Positions 50,707 through 61,914 of a stretch of DNA of 64,000 nucleotides are shown piece by piece (position 1 is the stretch's first letter; every line of letters begins with the position of its first letter). Under the pieces are notes generated by a model. It did no database searches. It was not told the DNA's origin and was given only the letters and a program-made list of their open reading frames with translations. The translations under genes and the position numbers were made by a program. Source of the stretch: Streptococcus sanguinis (lineage in GTDB: Bacteria > Bacillota > Bacilli > Lactobacillales > Streptococcaceae); NCBI RefSeq assembly GCF_900635155.1, contig NZ_LR134002.1, positions 1,984,001 to 2,048,000 of the forward strand, read 5' to 3'.

Positions 50707-51603
50707 TTATCCGTAGATTGTTTTAAACAAGAGGACCGCTGTGATACCTGCAAGAATCGGTGCCACAACTGGAACCCAAGAATACCACCATTTTGAATCA
50801 CCCTTGTGTTTGCCCAAAACAGATTCTGGCAGGATGAAGTGGAGGATACGAGGTCCAAGGTCACGAGCTGGGTTCAGTCCTGGTCCTGTAGGGCCTCCCA
50901 GAGAGGTTACCAAAGCCATTACCAAGAAACCAAGTGCCAAGTGAGCGACTGCTGATGAAGCATTGGTTGCTTGAGCAAAGGTATTATGCACCGCCTTATC
51001 CAAATCAGCTTCTGCTATTTTTTGACCAACTTGAGCCGCTTGTAAAGCTTGTTGCTGAACATTTGACTCAATAATTGATTTTAGCTCTGCACCAAAATGA
51101 AGTTTTGTCAAGCCAAGAGCAGCAAAGAAAAGAACAAAAGAACCAACAAATTCATTGATAAAACCATTGAACAAGGCTGCTTTACGTGATTCAGGCGTGC
51201 CATGGTCTAGACTAGAGATGGTAGAGAAAGTACCCAAAATATTATTAGGATTTTCTGTTTTCAGATAGTAAGGACGGTGGGTCGCAACGACCAAAGCCTG
51301 TCCAAAGATAGCTCCCAAAATCTGCGCTGCAATGTATGGTGCAACCTGTGCCCAAGGGAAATAACCGCTGACAGCAAGTCCCAAAGTAAAGGCAGGGTTG
51401 ATATGGTTACCGGACACATTACCAAACATCAAAGCTGGAATCATAACCCCCATACCATAACCGACAGCGATGACTAACCAACCGCTCTGATGTCCCTTAG
51501 TTCCTTTTAATTCAACGTTGGCAACAGCTCCGTTCCCCAAAACAATGAGGATAGCTGTCCCTAAAAATTCTGTGGCGTATTTAACGACCCATTCGAAATC
51601 CAT
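50707..51603 (-). CDS. gla: Aquaglyceroporin (MIP family, lactococcal Gla type)
   Basis: A 298-residue channel with six helices and the two NPA boxes GNHINPAFTLG and GPGLNPARDLGPR. The Asp after the second NPA favours glycerol passage. A long polar loop (about 165-205) before helix 5 is typical of the Gla subgroup of lactic acid bacteria, which carries water and glycerol. Divergent from pepX with overlapping promoters, a linkage also known in related genera. Confidence 0.92.
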   Translation of the reverse strand: MDFEWVVKYATEFLGTAILIVLGNGAVANVELKGTKGHQSGWLVIAVGYGMGVMIPALMFGNVSGNHINPAFTLGLAVSGYFPWAQVAPYIAAQILGAIFGQALVVATHRPYYLKTENPNNILGTFSTISSLDHGTPESRKAALFNGFINEFVGSFVLFFAALGLTKLHFGAELKSIIESNVQQQALQAAQVGQKIAEADLDKAVHNTFAQATNASSAVAHLALGFLVMALVTSLGGPTGPGLNPARDLGPRILHFILPESVLGKHKGDSKWWYSWVPVVAPILAGITAVLLFKTIYG

Positions 51604-51628
51604 TTAGTGATACTCCTTAAATATTTTT

Positions 51629-51657
51629 TAGACAAAGTCTATTTTATCAAGTATAAT
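51629..51657 (+). promoter_or_regulatory. pepX promoter
   Basis: TAGACA, 17 bp, TATAAT, about 50 bp before the pepX start. Overlaps the opposite gla promoter. Confidence 0.7.
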
Positions 51658-51669
51658 GGATAATGTAAA
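51641..51669 (-). promoter_or_regulatory. gla promoter
   Basis: TTTACA, 17 bp, TAAAAT with TGA extension on the minus strand. Shares 17 bp with the pepX promoter. Confidence 0.7.
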
Positions 51670-51707
51670 GGTCATTTTTTATAAAAATAAGAAAAAGAGG
51701 GAAGAAT

Positions 51708-53996
51708 ATGAGTTTTAATCAGTATAGTTATGCAAGAACGAAACGGGAAAATATGTTGATAGAATTAGCTGAATTAGGCTTTTTTTATGACAACAATCGC
51801 TCTGATAAGGAAAATCTTGAAGATTTTCTCCGCACCAGCTTTTTCACTTATAAAAATACAGATTATCCCTTAAAATCCTGGGCTGCTGACAGCCAAACAG
51901 ATCTGCTGAGCTTTTTCCAGTCTGACAGAGAACTGACGGCGTCTGTCTTTTACACTGTGGCCTTTCAGCTACTTGAGTTCTCGCCCTTTATTGATTTTAC
52001 AGATGTTGAGGCCTTTCGCAAAGAAACAGGCTTTCCCATTACATTTGGAGACTCGTTGGAAAACCTCTACCAGCTGCTCAACACTCGGACAAAAAATGGT
52101 AATTTGCTGATTGATAAGCTAGTCAGCGAGGGTTTGATTCCTGAGGACAATACCCTCCACTACTTCAATGGCAAGAGCTTGGCAACCTTTTCCAGCCATG
52201 ATGCCATCCGAGAAGTGGTTTATGTGGAATCACGTGTAGATACTGATCGAGACGGCCGTCCGGACCTCATCAAAGTCAGCATTATCCGGCCCCACTATCA
52301 AGGACAAATTCCTGCAGTTATGACCGCTTCTCCTTATCATCAAGGGACCAATGACCCCGCAAGCGACAAGGCTCTCCATGATATGAATGTGGACTTAGTA
52401 AAAAAAGAGCCTCATCAAATCACAGTACAAGATCCTGAGCTCAAATTGCTCCAGCTGGATTCGCCGAATTTTGCCCAAGAAGTCTCTGAAGCCGAGGAAA
52501 AATTAGGTCATATCGGCACCTACACGCTCAATGATTACATGCTGCCCCGCGGCTTTGCCAATCTCTATGTGTCTGGTGTGGGAACCAAAGATTCTGAAGG
52601 CCTGATGACCAGCGGTGACTATCAGCAGATCGAGGCTTATAAGAACGTTATTGATTGGCTCAACGGCCGCTGCCGAGCCTTCACCGACCACACTCGCCAA
52701 CGGGAAATCAAGGCCACTTGGTCCAACGGAAAAGTGGCTACGACCGGTATCTCCTATCTGGGCACCATGTCCAACGGGCTGGCAACGACTGGCGTAGATG
52801 GTTTGGAGGTCATTATCGCTGAAGCTGGAATTTCTTCTTGGTATAATTACTACCGCGAAAACGGCCTCGTTACCAGTCCTGGCGGCTATCCAGGAGAGGA
52901 CTTTGAATCCCTGACCGAACTGACCTACTCCCGCAACCTGAGGGCTGGTGACTACCTGCGCAACAACGACGCTTATCAGCAAAGCCTAGAGCAGCAGCGC
53001 AAAGACCTAGACCGGCAAACCGGAGATTACAATCAATTTTGGCATGACCGCAACTACCTGCTTCATGCAGATAAGGTCAAGGCCGAAGTCGTCTTCACCC
53101 ATGGCTCTCAAGACTGGAATGTCAAGCCCCTCCATGTCTATAATATGTTCCGAGCCTTACCGCCCCGCATAAAAAAGCATCTTTTCTTCCATAACGGTGC
53201 CCATGTATACATGAACAACTGGCAATCCATAGACTTCCGTGAGTCTATCAATGCTCTACTGAGCAAAAAACTGCTGGGATGTGAATCAGACTTCGAACTG
53301 CCAGCAGTCATTTGGCAGGACAACAGTCAAGCTCAAAGTTGGCTGACCTTGGAAGACTTCGGCGGACAAGAGCAGAAGCTTCAGCTCCAACTAGGCCAAG
53401 ACTGCCAATCTATCCAAAATCAATATCCAGAAGAAGACTATAATCGTTTTGCTAAAAATTACCAAAGCTTCAAGACTGAGCTTTTTGAAGGTAAGGTCAA
53501 CCAGATTACTCTAGACTGGACCTTAGAAAAGGACCTCTTTCTCAACGGAGCGAGCCAGCTCAATCTTCGCCTCAAATCCAGCACTGATAAAGGAATGATT
53601 TCTGCTCAATTGCTGGACTTCGGACCGGCTAAACGCCTCACACCAATTCCTACTCCTATTGAGCCTAGAGTCATGGACAACGGCCGCTACTATATGCTGG
53701 ACAATCTGGTTGAACTGCCCTTTGCCGAAACGCCTCATCGCGTCATCACCAAAGGCTTCATCAACCTGCAAAACCGGACCAACCTACTGACTGTCGAAGA
53801 AGTCACTCCTGATCAATGGCTGGAATTTTCCTTTGAACTGCAACCAACCATCTATAAAATGAAAAAAGGCGACCAACTGCGCCTCGTCCTCTACACTACA
53901 GACTTTGAGCATACCGTCCGTGATAAGACCGATTATCAGCTGACTGTAGATTTGGAACAATCTAGTCTGGATTTGCCGACCATGACATCACTTTAA
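51708..53996 (+). CDS. pepX: Xaa-Pro dipeptidyl-peptidase PepX
   Basis: A 762-residue serine peptidase removing X-Pro dipeptides from proline-rich peptides. The nucleophile Ser349 lies in [10 protein letters not shown]; Asp and His of the triad are in TWSNG-region folds and at FHNGAHVYM. The N-terminal helical dimerisation domain and C-terminal jelly-roll are present; the length is standard for S15 PepX. AAGAGGG site. Cytosolic. Confidence 0.95.
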   Translation: MSFNQYSYARTKRENMLIELAELGFFYDNNRSDKENLEDFLRTSFFTYKNTDYPLKSWAADSQTDLLSFFQSDRELTASVFYTVAFQLLEFSPFIDFTDVEAFRKETGFPITFGDSLENLYQLLNTRTKNGNLLIDKLVSEGLIPEDNTLHYFNGKSLATFSSHDAIREVVYVESRVDTDRDGRPDLIKVSIIRPHYQGQIPAVMTASPYHQGTNDPASDKALHDMNVDLVKKEPHQITVQDPELKLLQLDSPNFAQEVSEAEEKLGHIGTYTLNDYMLPRGFANLYVSGVGTKDSEGLMTSGDYQQIEAYKNVIDWLNGRCRAFTDHTRQREIKATWSNGKVATTGISYLGTMSNGLATTGVDGLEVIIAEAGISSWYNYYRENGLVTSPGGYPGEDFESLTELTYSRNLRAGDYLRNNDAYQQSLEQQRKDLDRQTGDYNQFWHDRNYLLHADKVKAEVVFTHGSQDWNVKPLHVYNMFRALPPRIKKHLFFHNGAHVYMNNWQSIDFRESINALLSKKLLGCESDFELPAVIWQDNSQAQSWLTLEDFGGQEQKLQLQLGQDCQSIQNQYPEEDYNRFAKNYQSFKTELFEGKVNQITLDWTLEKDLFLNGASQLNLRLKSSTDKGMISAQLLDFGPAKRLTPIPTPIEPRVMDNGRYYMLDNLVELPFAETPHRVITKGFINLQNRTNLLTVEEVTPDQWLEFSFELQPTIYKMKKGDQLRLVLYTTDFEHTVRDKTDYQLTVDLEQSSLDLPTMTSL

Positions 53997-54007
53997 TAAA
54001 ACCTAAA

Positions 54008-54034
54008 AGACGCTGAGATTCAGCGCCTTTTTCT
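54008..54034 (+). terminator. pepX terminator
   Basis: AGACGCTGA/TCAGCGCC stem and TTTTTC. Confidence 0.8.
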
Positions 54035-54035
54035 T

Positions 54036-54449
54036 TTATCGTAGATTGAGATATTTCTCTGCATATTTTTTATAATCTGGCTTTTCCTTGCGGTTCATAG
54101 CAAAGAGCATACTGCCTGTGAGATAGTCATCGTCTGAATCAGGAATTAGCATAATAGCAGTGTTTTTATCTTTCTCAGGAAAGACGATAGAAAATGTTTC
54201 GCCATTATCTTTCCGAGTCAGGCCATAATAACTCACCCCATTCTTAAAACCAACTGCATTTTGAGTGTACTCATACTCTTCTTCGTTGACAATGATAGTC
54301 TTGTCTTTTATTTCAATGGTCTTTTGTTCACCGCTAGCATCCTGTACATTCCATTTTCCCTGAATTTTGGGGCTGCCGCTGCAGCCAATTAGGATGAAGA
54401 GGGATGAGAGCACTACCAACAGTAGACCTTTTATCTTCTTGTTTTTCAA
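54036..54449 (-). CDS. Small lipoprotein of unknown function
   Basis: A 137-residue exported lipoprotein: signal peptide with lipobox L-I-G-C (Cys23), then a beta-rich domain starting IQGKWNVQDASG, similar to lipocalin-like or DUF-type streptococcal lipoproteins. The function is unknown. It stands alone between pepX and ybaB. Confidence 0.72.
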   Translation of the reverse strand: MKNKKIKGLLLVVLSSLFILIGCSGSPKIQGKWNVQDASGEQKTIEIKDKTIIVNEEEYEYTQNAVGFKNGVSYYGLTRKDNGETFSIVFPEKDKNTAIMLIPDSDDDYLTGSMLFAMNRKEKPDYKKYAEKYLNLR

Positions 54450-54532
54450 GTTGTCTTCTCCTTGATATATAGATTCATGACCATTCTACTATAAATGATA
54501 AATCTTTGTCAAACCTCTTAGAAATGTTCTTC

Positions 54533-54560
54533 TTGCCACTTTTCCAAAAAATGATATAAT
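54533..54560 (+). promoter_or_regulatory. ybaB promoter
   Basis: TTGCCA, 16 bp, TATAAT with TGA extension. Confidence 0.7.
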
Positions 54561-54618
54561 TTGAAGAGTGAAGATTACCAAGGGCTGAGCCCTTGCTAGA
54601 GAAAGGAAAGAAAATCTT

Positions 54619-54918
54619 ATGATGAACATGCAAAGCATGATGAAGCAGGCACAAAAGCTTCAAAAGCAAATGGAAAAAGGACAGGCAGAACTAGCTGCAA
54701 CAGAATTCACCGGCAAATCTGCCCAAGATTTAGTCGTTGCTAAACTGACAGGCGATAAAAAGGTAGTCAGCATTGACTTCAATCCAGCCGTTGTGGATCC
54801 TGAAGATTTGGAAACTCTGTCAGAGATGACTGCGCAGGCCCTGAATCACGCGCTGGCTCAGATTGATGAGGCCACTCAGAAGAAAATGGGCGCTTTCGCA
54901 GGCAAATTGCCTTTTTAA
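54619..54918 (+). CDS. YbaB/EbfC family nucleoid-associated protein
   Basis: A 99-residue DNA-binding protein of the YbaB/EbfC family: N-terminal [18 protein letters not shown] helix, a central beta sheet and a C-terminal helix. It binds DNA as a dimer and may shape the nucleoid. It is usually near recR or dnaX; here it stands alone with its own promoter and terminator. AGAAAGGAA site. Confidence 0.9.
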   Translation: MMNMQSMMKQAQKLQKQMEKGQAELAATEFTGKSAQDLVVAKLTGDKKVVSIDFNPAVVDPEDLETLSEMTAQALNHALAQIDEATQKKMGAFAGKLPF

Positions 54919-54977
54919 GCAAGATAAATAACCTTACCTCTTGACTAAACATAAATCAAGAGATACTCGAACCAGCA

Positions 54978-55006
54978 AAAAAAGACTGAAGAATCTCAGT
55001 CTTTTT
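54978..55006. terminator. Bidirectional terminator
   Basis: AAAAAGACTGA/TCAGTCTTTTT stem between ybaB and the convergent phosphodiesterase gene. Confidence 0.85.
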
Positions 55007-55034
55007 GATTTATAGTCGTTTCCTCACTAGCCCA

Positions 55035-56789
55035 CTAGACAAAATTAAGCAAATCCGCTGCCTTGCTCATCAAAAGCAGGGCATAGTCAGGATTATTCTG
55101 CAGTTCCTTGATAGAGCTCTGAACCAGCTCTAAATCGTCGGTAATCATGCCGTCAACACCTAAGCGGAAGGATTTGCCAATGCTGTCTGCATCATTGATG
55201 GTCCAGTCATAGAGCTGCTTATCTGTCGTCCATAGCTTATCGACAAAGTTTTCATCGAGGGTTGAGTACTCCATCGTATAGCCAGAAGCCTGTGTCCGTG
55301 GAAAAATAGTATTGTAGGGCAGGATAAAGAAGGTCGGTATGCTCTCATCATACTGGACTGTCTTGTCAATAACCTGGTAGTCCAAGGACTGAATCTGGTG
55401 GCCATAAACCTTGATGTTGGCTCCGTATTGGCTCAGGAAACGGTCCATCATATCAGCTGAGTCCAAGTTGCTGGTCTTGATTTCTATCAAGAGTCTCTGG
55501 CCCATCTGATTGGCTCGTTTGAGATAAGCATCAAAGCTAGAAATTTTGGCAGTGTGTCCATTTTCCGAAATATCTAAAGCCGTCAGCTCTTGCAGAGTCA
55601 ACTCTTGCGGTTTAGCATCAACGCCAGCCAAGGCTTTTAGATTGGCATCGTGCATCATGACAAACTGTCCGTCCTTGGTCTCCTGTACATCCATTTCGAT
55701 ATAGTCTGGCTTAAGCAAGGCGGTCTTCTCTAGCGACTCAACCGTATTCTGGACACCATTTCCCTGCGAAACTCCACGGTGAGAGATGGTCAGAGGGACG
55801 TTTTCCAAGGGCAGATTGAGATAGACAAAGCCTTCAAGGGCAAAGACAGAGCTAGTGACCAAAAGGATAAACCAGCGCATGAGAGGCAGGCCTTTTCTGT
55901 AGCGGTATTCAGACAGCTTGCTATCTGTCAGAAAAGCCACAAACTTAATCAGAAAGTAGGCTACCATAAAGTAATAAGCCAGCTTGATGAGGCAGTAATT
56001 AACAACCGCTGCTATCAAGGCTATCTGATTGGACTGGCCATCCGCATACTGCTGCAACACTAAAATCGGAATGCTGCTTAAAAGAAAGAAGAGAAAGCTC
56101 TTAGCCAATATCCAAAAGAGCTGCCAAGTATAGCGAATCAAGTGCCCCTTGGTCTTCTCCAAACTATACCTAATCGCATCTCGTAGGCGGAAATGCTCAA
56201 AAAAGAGCTTGGGCAGGGCAAACATCAGGCGAACCGCTATCAAAAAAAGCAGAAAACCTAAAGCATAGATTGATAATTTCATCCATAAGGCCGTCTTGAG
56301 ATAGGTCACGATAAATTCTGGAATCAGAATTTTATTCAAGTAGTAGATTTTGAGAATTTGCCGCAGAAAGGGAAAGATAAAGCCCATATACAGTGCAATA
56401 AAGAGGACCTTGCTGGGCCGGGCGTAGCGAATCAGCGATCCGCTGTCTTTGAAACTTTTCTTGATAAACTGAAAGGCGCTTCGTTCTTCCTCGTCCAGAA
56501 GATTGCGGAGCCCCATAAATATGAGTCCAATCTGAAAATAAGCGACAAAGAGGTTGGCCGCAAAAAGCGCTAGAAAGGCCAAGCCAACCCAGACATTTGA
56601 AGTCAGAACCTTCAGGGCATTCGTATAAGATAAGAAGAGGTAGCCTGTCTGCTTGAGCAGAGTCTCTGCTGCAAAGGAGTTGAAAGGCACCCAAGCCAGC
56701 TCCATGAGCATAAAGACTGTGAAAAAGAGCAACAGAATTTTATCAAGATTGCGATAGAGACGTAAAAGTCCCAGTCTTTGTGATTTCAT
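55035..56789 (-). CDS. Glycerophosphodiester phosphodiesterase with N-terminal membrane domain
   Basis: A 584-residue protein. Residues 1-330 hold six to eight membrane helices (GPDPase membrane domain); the rest is a GDPD barrel with ISHRGVSQGN (His-Arg), YIEMDVQETKDG and VMMHDANL, the metal and acid-base residues of the family. It probably hydrolyses glycerophosphodiesters or teichoic-acid-like polymers at the outer face. GGAAG site; rocS lies upstream but is separated by a terminator. Confidence 0.9.
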   Translation of the reverse strand: MKSQRLGLLRLYRNLDKILLLFFTVFMLMELAWVPFNSFAAETLLKQTGYLFLSYTNALKVLTSNVWVGLAFLALFAANLFVAYFQIGLIFMGLRNLLDEEERSAFQFIKKSFKDSGSLIRYARPSKVLFIALYMGFIFPFLRQILKIYYLNKILIPEFIVTYLKTALWMKLSIYALGFLLFLIAVRLMFALPKLFFEHFRLRDAIRYSLEKTKGHLIRYTWQLFWILAKSFLFFLLSSIPILVLQQYADGQSNQIALIAAVVNYCLIKLAYYFMVAYFLIKFVAFLTDSKLSEYRYRKGLPLMRWFILLVTSSVFALEGFVYLNLPLENVPLTISHRGVSQGNGVQNTVESLEKTALLKPDYIEMDVQETKDGQFVMMHDANLKALAGVDAKPQELTLQELTALDISENGHTAKISSFDAYLKRANQMGQRLLIEIKTSNLDSADMMDRFLSQYGANIKVYGHQIQSLDYQVIDKTVQYDESIPTFFILPYNTIFPRTQASGYTMEYSTLDENFVDKLWTTDKQLYDWTINDADSIGKSFRLGVDGMITDDLELVQSSIKELQNNPDYALLLMSKAADLLNFV

Positions 56790-56842
56790 TTTCTTCCTTT
56801 ATGTTGTGAACAATACAAAACTTTCTAAAAAGCGATTCCTAT

Positions 56843-56875
56843 TTAAAACAAGGTTGAGACAGATGTCCCAACCTT
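56843..56875 (-). terminator. rocS terminator
   Basis: AAGGTTG-GGACA pairs with TGTC-T-CAACCTT, then TTGTTTT on the minus strand. Confidence 0.7.
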
Positions 56876-56879
56876 ATTT

Positions 56880-57374
56880 TTATTTTCCAAATAAACGTGC
56901 CCAGAAGCCCTTGCTTTCCTGCTCCTGCACCTTTTCCTTGGCTTCATCCAACTCCAACAGCAAGGTCTCACGCTCATTCATAGCTTTGGCTGTTAGCTGC
57001 TGCTGCTGGTCCAGCTGCTTGTCCTTTTCAGCAATCTGGACATCCTTGATACGCAACTGCTCATCTTTCTTAGCTAGCTGGCTGTCCTTGGCCTTAAGCT
57101 GCTCATAGAGCCGCACAATCTCAGCATTTTTTTCGTCCACCAAGATTTCCATCAGCTCGCGTTGCTTCACATCTTCGCTAACAGGTTCATCTTCAAAAAT
57201 AGTTTTTTTATAAATCTCTTCCAGCTTAATCAAGCCGCTGCGGGTCACCACCGTGACTCCTTTTTCATTCTTTTCCGTATCTTCTGGCGGCAGTGCCTTG
57301 ACACGATTGTTAATCGCCTGGCGGCTAACTCCAAGAATCTCGGCTAACTCGCTGACTGTCTTTTCAATTGCCAT
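56880..57374 (-). CDS. rocS: RocS-like chromosome segregation regulator (DUF536)
   Basis: A 164-residue protein. N-terminal HTH (SELAEILGVSRQAINNRVKAL, split), a short linker, a long coiled coil at about 75-150 rich in Lys-Asp-Gln, and a C-terminal amphipathic helix GFWARLFGK. This is the layout of pneumococcal RocS, which binds DNA and the membrane and links chromosome segregation, capsule and division. The match is by memory of that protein; other DUF536 proteins are possible. Confidence 0.78.
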   Translation of the reverse strand: MAIEKTVSELAEILGVSRQAINNRVKALPPEDTEKNEKGVTVVTRSGLIKLEEIYKKTIFEDEPVSEDVKQRELMEILVDEKNAEIVRLYEQLKAKDSQLAKKDEQLRIKDVQIAEKDKQLDQQQQLTAKAMNERETLLLELDEAKEKVQEQESKGFWARLFGK

Positions 57375-57492
57375 AATTTCCTCAAAAACTTTTTCTAGTT
57401 TGTAGATACCTAAATCTTATCATATCAAGCCTTAACTGTCAAATTTCACAAGATTTTTTGAGCCTGACTCCTATCTTTTTAGCCCTTTTTTA

Positions 57493-57501
57493 TGATACAA
57501 T
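57493..57501 (+). promoter_or_regulatory. Promoter of the HI0933-type flavoprotein gene
   Basis: TGATACAAT (extended -10); a start near 57508 leaves a leader of about 167 bases. Confidence 0.55.
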
Positions 57502-57507
57502 GAGACA

Positions 57508-58850
<1,343 letters not shown>

Positions 58851-58894
58851 TCGTTTAGATTCCACCATTCATCTCAAACAAAAGGAAGAAACAA

Positions 58895-59350
58895 ATGAAT
58901 CGACTGGAAAATGTAGAATTCGTCAACATGTGTATGATTTATGACGGAGAAAAAGTTCTCGTCCAAGAACGAGTCAAGTCTGACTGGCCCGGTATCACTT
59001 TTCCTGGCGGGCATGTAGAGCGTGGAGAATCTTTTACCGATGCAGTTATCAGAGAAGTCAAAGAAGAAACTGGATTAACCATATTCAAGCCTCAACTTTG
59101 CGGCATAAAGGATTGGTATGATGATAAAGATTTTCGTTATGTCGTCTTGCTCTATAAGACAAATCACTATTCTGGTGTGCTGCAATCCTCAGATGAAGGA
59201 AAGGTCTGGTGGGAAGATTTTAAAAATCTGTCCCATTTAAAGCTGGCAACAAATGACATGTCTGATATGCTGCGTGTTTTTTTAGAAGACGATTTAAGTG
59301 AATTCTTTTACTATAAAGACAGCGAGGACTGGCTTTATGACTTGAAGTAG
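58895..59350 (+). CDS. NUDIX hydrolase, 8-oxo-dGTP diphosphatase type
   Basis: A 151-residue protein with a complete Nudix box (GGHVERGE to REVKEETGL, residues about 37-59). Many such proteins cleave oxidised nucleotides, but the substrate is not fixed by sequence. AAAGGAAG site. Probably read with the flavoprotein gene upstream; a bidirectional terminator follows. Confidence 0.85.
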   Translation: MNRLENVEFVNMCMIYDGEKVLVQERVKSDWPGITFPGGHVERGESFTDAVIREVKEETGLTIFKPQLCGIKDWYDDKDFRYVVLLYKTNHYSGVLQSSDEGKVWWEDFKNLSHLKLATNDMSDMLRVFLEDDLSEFFYYKDSEDWLYDLK

Positions 59351-59356
59351 AAATTC

Positions 59357-59388
59357 TAGGCTAGAAATTTCCTAGCCTATTTATTTCG
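59357..59388. terminator. Terminator between NUDIX and TipA-like genes
   Basis: TAGGCTAG/CTAGCCTA stem and TTTATTT; convergent position. Confidence 0.7.
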
Positions 59389-60121
59389 TATTTGTCCGAA
59401 CGTAAACTGCAATCACATCCGCTGTGTACTGGGCAGTGCCTGATCCGAACTTGTCAATATTCTTCTTGAATTCTGGATTGTGGACATAGCCTTGGCCGAT
59501 ATAAGCAAAGACTTGCAGTGAGCAGTCAAAGCCGTAAGTGCGAATGGCTTGTAAGAGACGCGCTGCCTGTTCTTGATTTTCTGCTGCGTCAACCGGCAAG
59601 CCTTGCCCCATATTCTCTGCCAGACTTTGAAAAACTTGATTGAAGGCTGCGGCAGCTTCTTCTTCCCGTCCATTTTGACGAGCCAGTGCTTCCGAGATGA
59701 CTTCTTGACCGTATTCTTCGACGGCTTCTTGATGGTATTTGTGATTATCTTCGTAGGTAAAGCCTGCAAATTTTTCTTTCATTGTCATCTTTCTTTCTCC
59801 TTTTTCTTCTTGAATGGTTTTTTGCAAGGTGGAAATCAAGGTGTCCAAGCGATCTCTTTCCTGCTGCAAATACTCTAACTGCCTAACCAGATGCGGCAAT
59901 AATTCCTGATCGTCCTGACTCAGCAGCTCTGCTATTTTCTCCAAAGAAAAACCCAGATACTTATAGTAAAGGATGACCTGCAACCGCTCTAAATCATCTT
60001 GGCTGTATGTCCGATAGCCATTTTCTGATTTGGCGGGTACTAAAAGTCCGATTTTGTCGTAATGATGCAGGGTTTTGACAGAGACTCCCGAAAGTTGCGC
60101 AGCTTCTTTGATATGGTACAT
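59381..60121 (-). CDS. MerR family regulator with TipAS antibiotic-recognition domain
   Basis: A 246-residue TipA-like regulator. The MerR HTH is at residues 1-70 (YHIKEAAQLSGVSVKTLHHYDKIGLL), then a coiled coil to about 110, an internal MTMKEK start-like site, and the TipAS domain (FAGFTYEDNHKYHQEAVEEYG onward) that binds thiopeptide-like drugs in Streptomyces TipA. The internal Met with a ribosome site may give the free TipAS protein, as in tipA. Its promoter has a 19-bp spacer with a perfect dyad, so it is likely autoregulated. Confidence 0.87.
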   Translation of the reverse strand: MYHIKEAAQLSGVSVKTLHHYDKIGLLVPAKSENGYRTYSQDDLERLQVILYYKYLGFSLEKIAELLSQDDQELLPHLVRQLEYLQQERDRLDTLISTLQKTIQEEKGERKMTMKEKFAGFTYEDNHKYHQEAVEEYGQEVISEALARQNGREEEAAAAFNQVFQSLAENMGQGLPVDAAENQEQAARLLQAIRTYGFDCSLQVFAYIGQGYVHNPEFKKNIDKFGSGTAQYTADVIAVYVRTNTK

Positions 60122-60142
60122 GATAGATCTCCTTACCACTAT

Positions 60143-60173
60143 AGTATAAGCCCTGACCAAAGGTCAGGGTCAA
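60143..60173 (-). promoter_or_regulatory. MerR-type promoter/operator of the TipA-like gene
   Basis: TTGACC, 19 bp, TATACT on the minus strand; the spacer contains the dyad CCCTGACC-TTT-GGTCAGGG (60151-60169). A long spacer with a central dyad is the hallmark of promoters twisted open by MerR activators. Confidence 0.85.
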
Positions 60174-60198
60174 GTTTTTTTAGAAAATTTCTACAATG

Positions 60199-61899
60199 TT
60201 ACTTTATTTTCAAACCTCGATAACGATTAAGCATGGCATAAAATTCCTGTTTTCTTGGTAAAGCTAAGTTGCCGGGATGTCCAGTATAAGGTGAGACAGC
60301 ATCTAATCCAAAATTTTCAATGTGTTGATAAAGTTGTTCAATCGCTTCTGATAAAGAAGAATGGTCATTTAAAAAATGATTTTTAAAATAGGCTAACATA
60401 ACAGCAAGAGCATTAGTTTGACTGTCATCGACTAACTGCTCCAACCCAGATAAATCAATCGTTTCCCAACCATAAAGAAGATGCAATTTTCCCTTGGCTC
60501 TTAGACGATCTTCCTTACCAGATAAAGGGAAACTAGAACTAAGAGGAACCCGCCTACTAAGGATTTCAAAGGGTTCCACAGAATCTTCCCGATTATAAGA
60601 ATCAGCTGCTGCAATATTTTTTGCCTTAGCCGTGACATCTTTAGGTAGGTATTCATCCATCATAATAACTCTGTCAGCAACCTCAAAATAATCGCCTGAG
60701 CCGCCAATAATTAAAATAGTTGATACCCCTAAATCTTTATAGAGGGATTGTACTCTATCAACAAAAGGTGTGATTGGTTCTTTTTCTTTGACAATCAGCT
60801 GCTGCATCCTTCTATCACGAATCATAAAATTCATAGCCGATGTATCTTCATCAATGAGAAGCAAAGATGCCCTAGCTTCCAATGCTTCCACAACATTCGC
60901 AGCCTGCGAAGTACTGCCGCTGGCATTCATGGTTGAAAATTGTTTTGTAACTTTATTACCAGGCAAATGATTAATAAAGGGACTGATATCTACCTTTTGA
61001 ATAGAGCGGCCATCTTCCGCACGAATTTTTACTGCATCAGAAACCGTTAGTACAAATTCACGACCATCATTGGGAATATGGTTATAAACACCACGTTCAA
61101 GTGCCTGCAAAACTGTCGACTTTCCGTGAAAACCGCCACCCACAAGCAAGGTAATTCCTTTTTTTATGCCCATGCCAGTCACAGTTTTTCCGCTTGGTAA
61201 ATGAAATTCTATTTCCAGATTGGCCGGACTTTGAAAAGGTTTGGCCCCTATCAATGGCTCATCTGAAATTCCGCTTTCTCTTGGTAAAATTGATCCATTT
61301 GCTATAAACGCGACTAAATTTTGTTTAGGTAATTCTTCTCTGAGATATTTTTGATCCAAAATAAGATCAATCTGAGTTTGTAAAGCTGTCTGATTTAGAT
61401 GACGATAGAAAAGAGCTTGCTTAATGATTTCTGGAAGAATATCTTGAAAAATTCGATTTGCCGCTTTTCCTAAAATGCGTCTCCCAGCAGCCGGTAGACC
61501 AACTTCAAAACGAACTTCAATCTGATTATCTTTTATTAAAACAGCTGTTCGCTCCAACATTTCTTGGCCACAGTGGTCAATCATAATGAGACCGCTGGTA
61601 CCTGTCCCTTTTACTGAATGATTAAATTTTTGGCTTTGTTTATAAAAGTTTCGTGTTAAAAAATCCGAAACAGCAATTCTCTTATTCTTTTGATTGATGT
61701 ACTCTTTGGGAATGTCCACTGTTTCACGCTGTATAAGAATTCTCATCTTTGATGGTGGAGCATAGGGATCTACCTGAACATGATCAATCGCTAAAATATA
61801 ATCAGGAAACTGATAAAAACCTTTTATTCTTTTATAGCTTGAGTAACTTTGCCCATCTATAGACAGTAATAACTGCTGAAGTTTTTTATATTCTTTCAA
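60199..61899 (-). CDS. ABC-class ATPase of the COG3044 type
   Basis: A 566-residue soluble protein of the predicted ABC-class ATPase family (Pfam ABC_ATPase). A P-loop-like VGGGFHGKSTVLQAL lies near residues 250-265, a signature-like SGSTSQAANV follows at about 325, and LLLIDEDTSAMNFM is Walker B. It has no membrane part. Start is a TTG at 61899 behind a perfect AGGAGG with 7-bp spacing. It follows the MFS gene by 15 bp, so the two form an operon. The function is unknown. Confidence 0.85.
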   Translation of the reverse strand: MKEYKKLQQLLLSIDGQSYSSYKRIKGFYQFPDYILAIDHVQVDPYAPPSKMRILIQRETVDIPKEYINQKNKRIAVSDFLTRNFYKQSQKFNHSVKGTGTSGLIMIDHCGQEMLERTAVLIKDNQIEVRFEVGLPAAGRRILGKAANRIFQDILPEIIKQALFYRHLNQTALQTQIDLILDQKYLREELPKQNLVAFIANGSILPRESGISDEPLIGAKPFQSPANLEIEFHLPSGKTVTGMGIKKGITLLVGGGFHGKSTVLQALERGVYNHIPNDGREFVLTVSDAVKIRAEDGRSIQKVDISPFINHLPGNKVTKQFSTMNASGSTSQAANVVEALEARASLLLIDEDTSAMNFMIRDRRMQQLIVKEKEPITPFVDRVQSLYKDLGVSTILIIGGSGDYFEVADRVIMMDEYLPKDVTAKAKNIAAADSYNREDSVEPFEILSRRVPLSSSFPLSGKEDRLRAKGKLHLLYGWETIDLSGLEQLVDDSQTNALAVMLAYFKNHFLNDHSSLSEAIEQLYQHIENFGLDAVSPYTGHPGNLALPRKQEFYAMLNRYRGLKIK

Positions 61900-61914
61900 A
61901 ACGAAACCTCCTTT

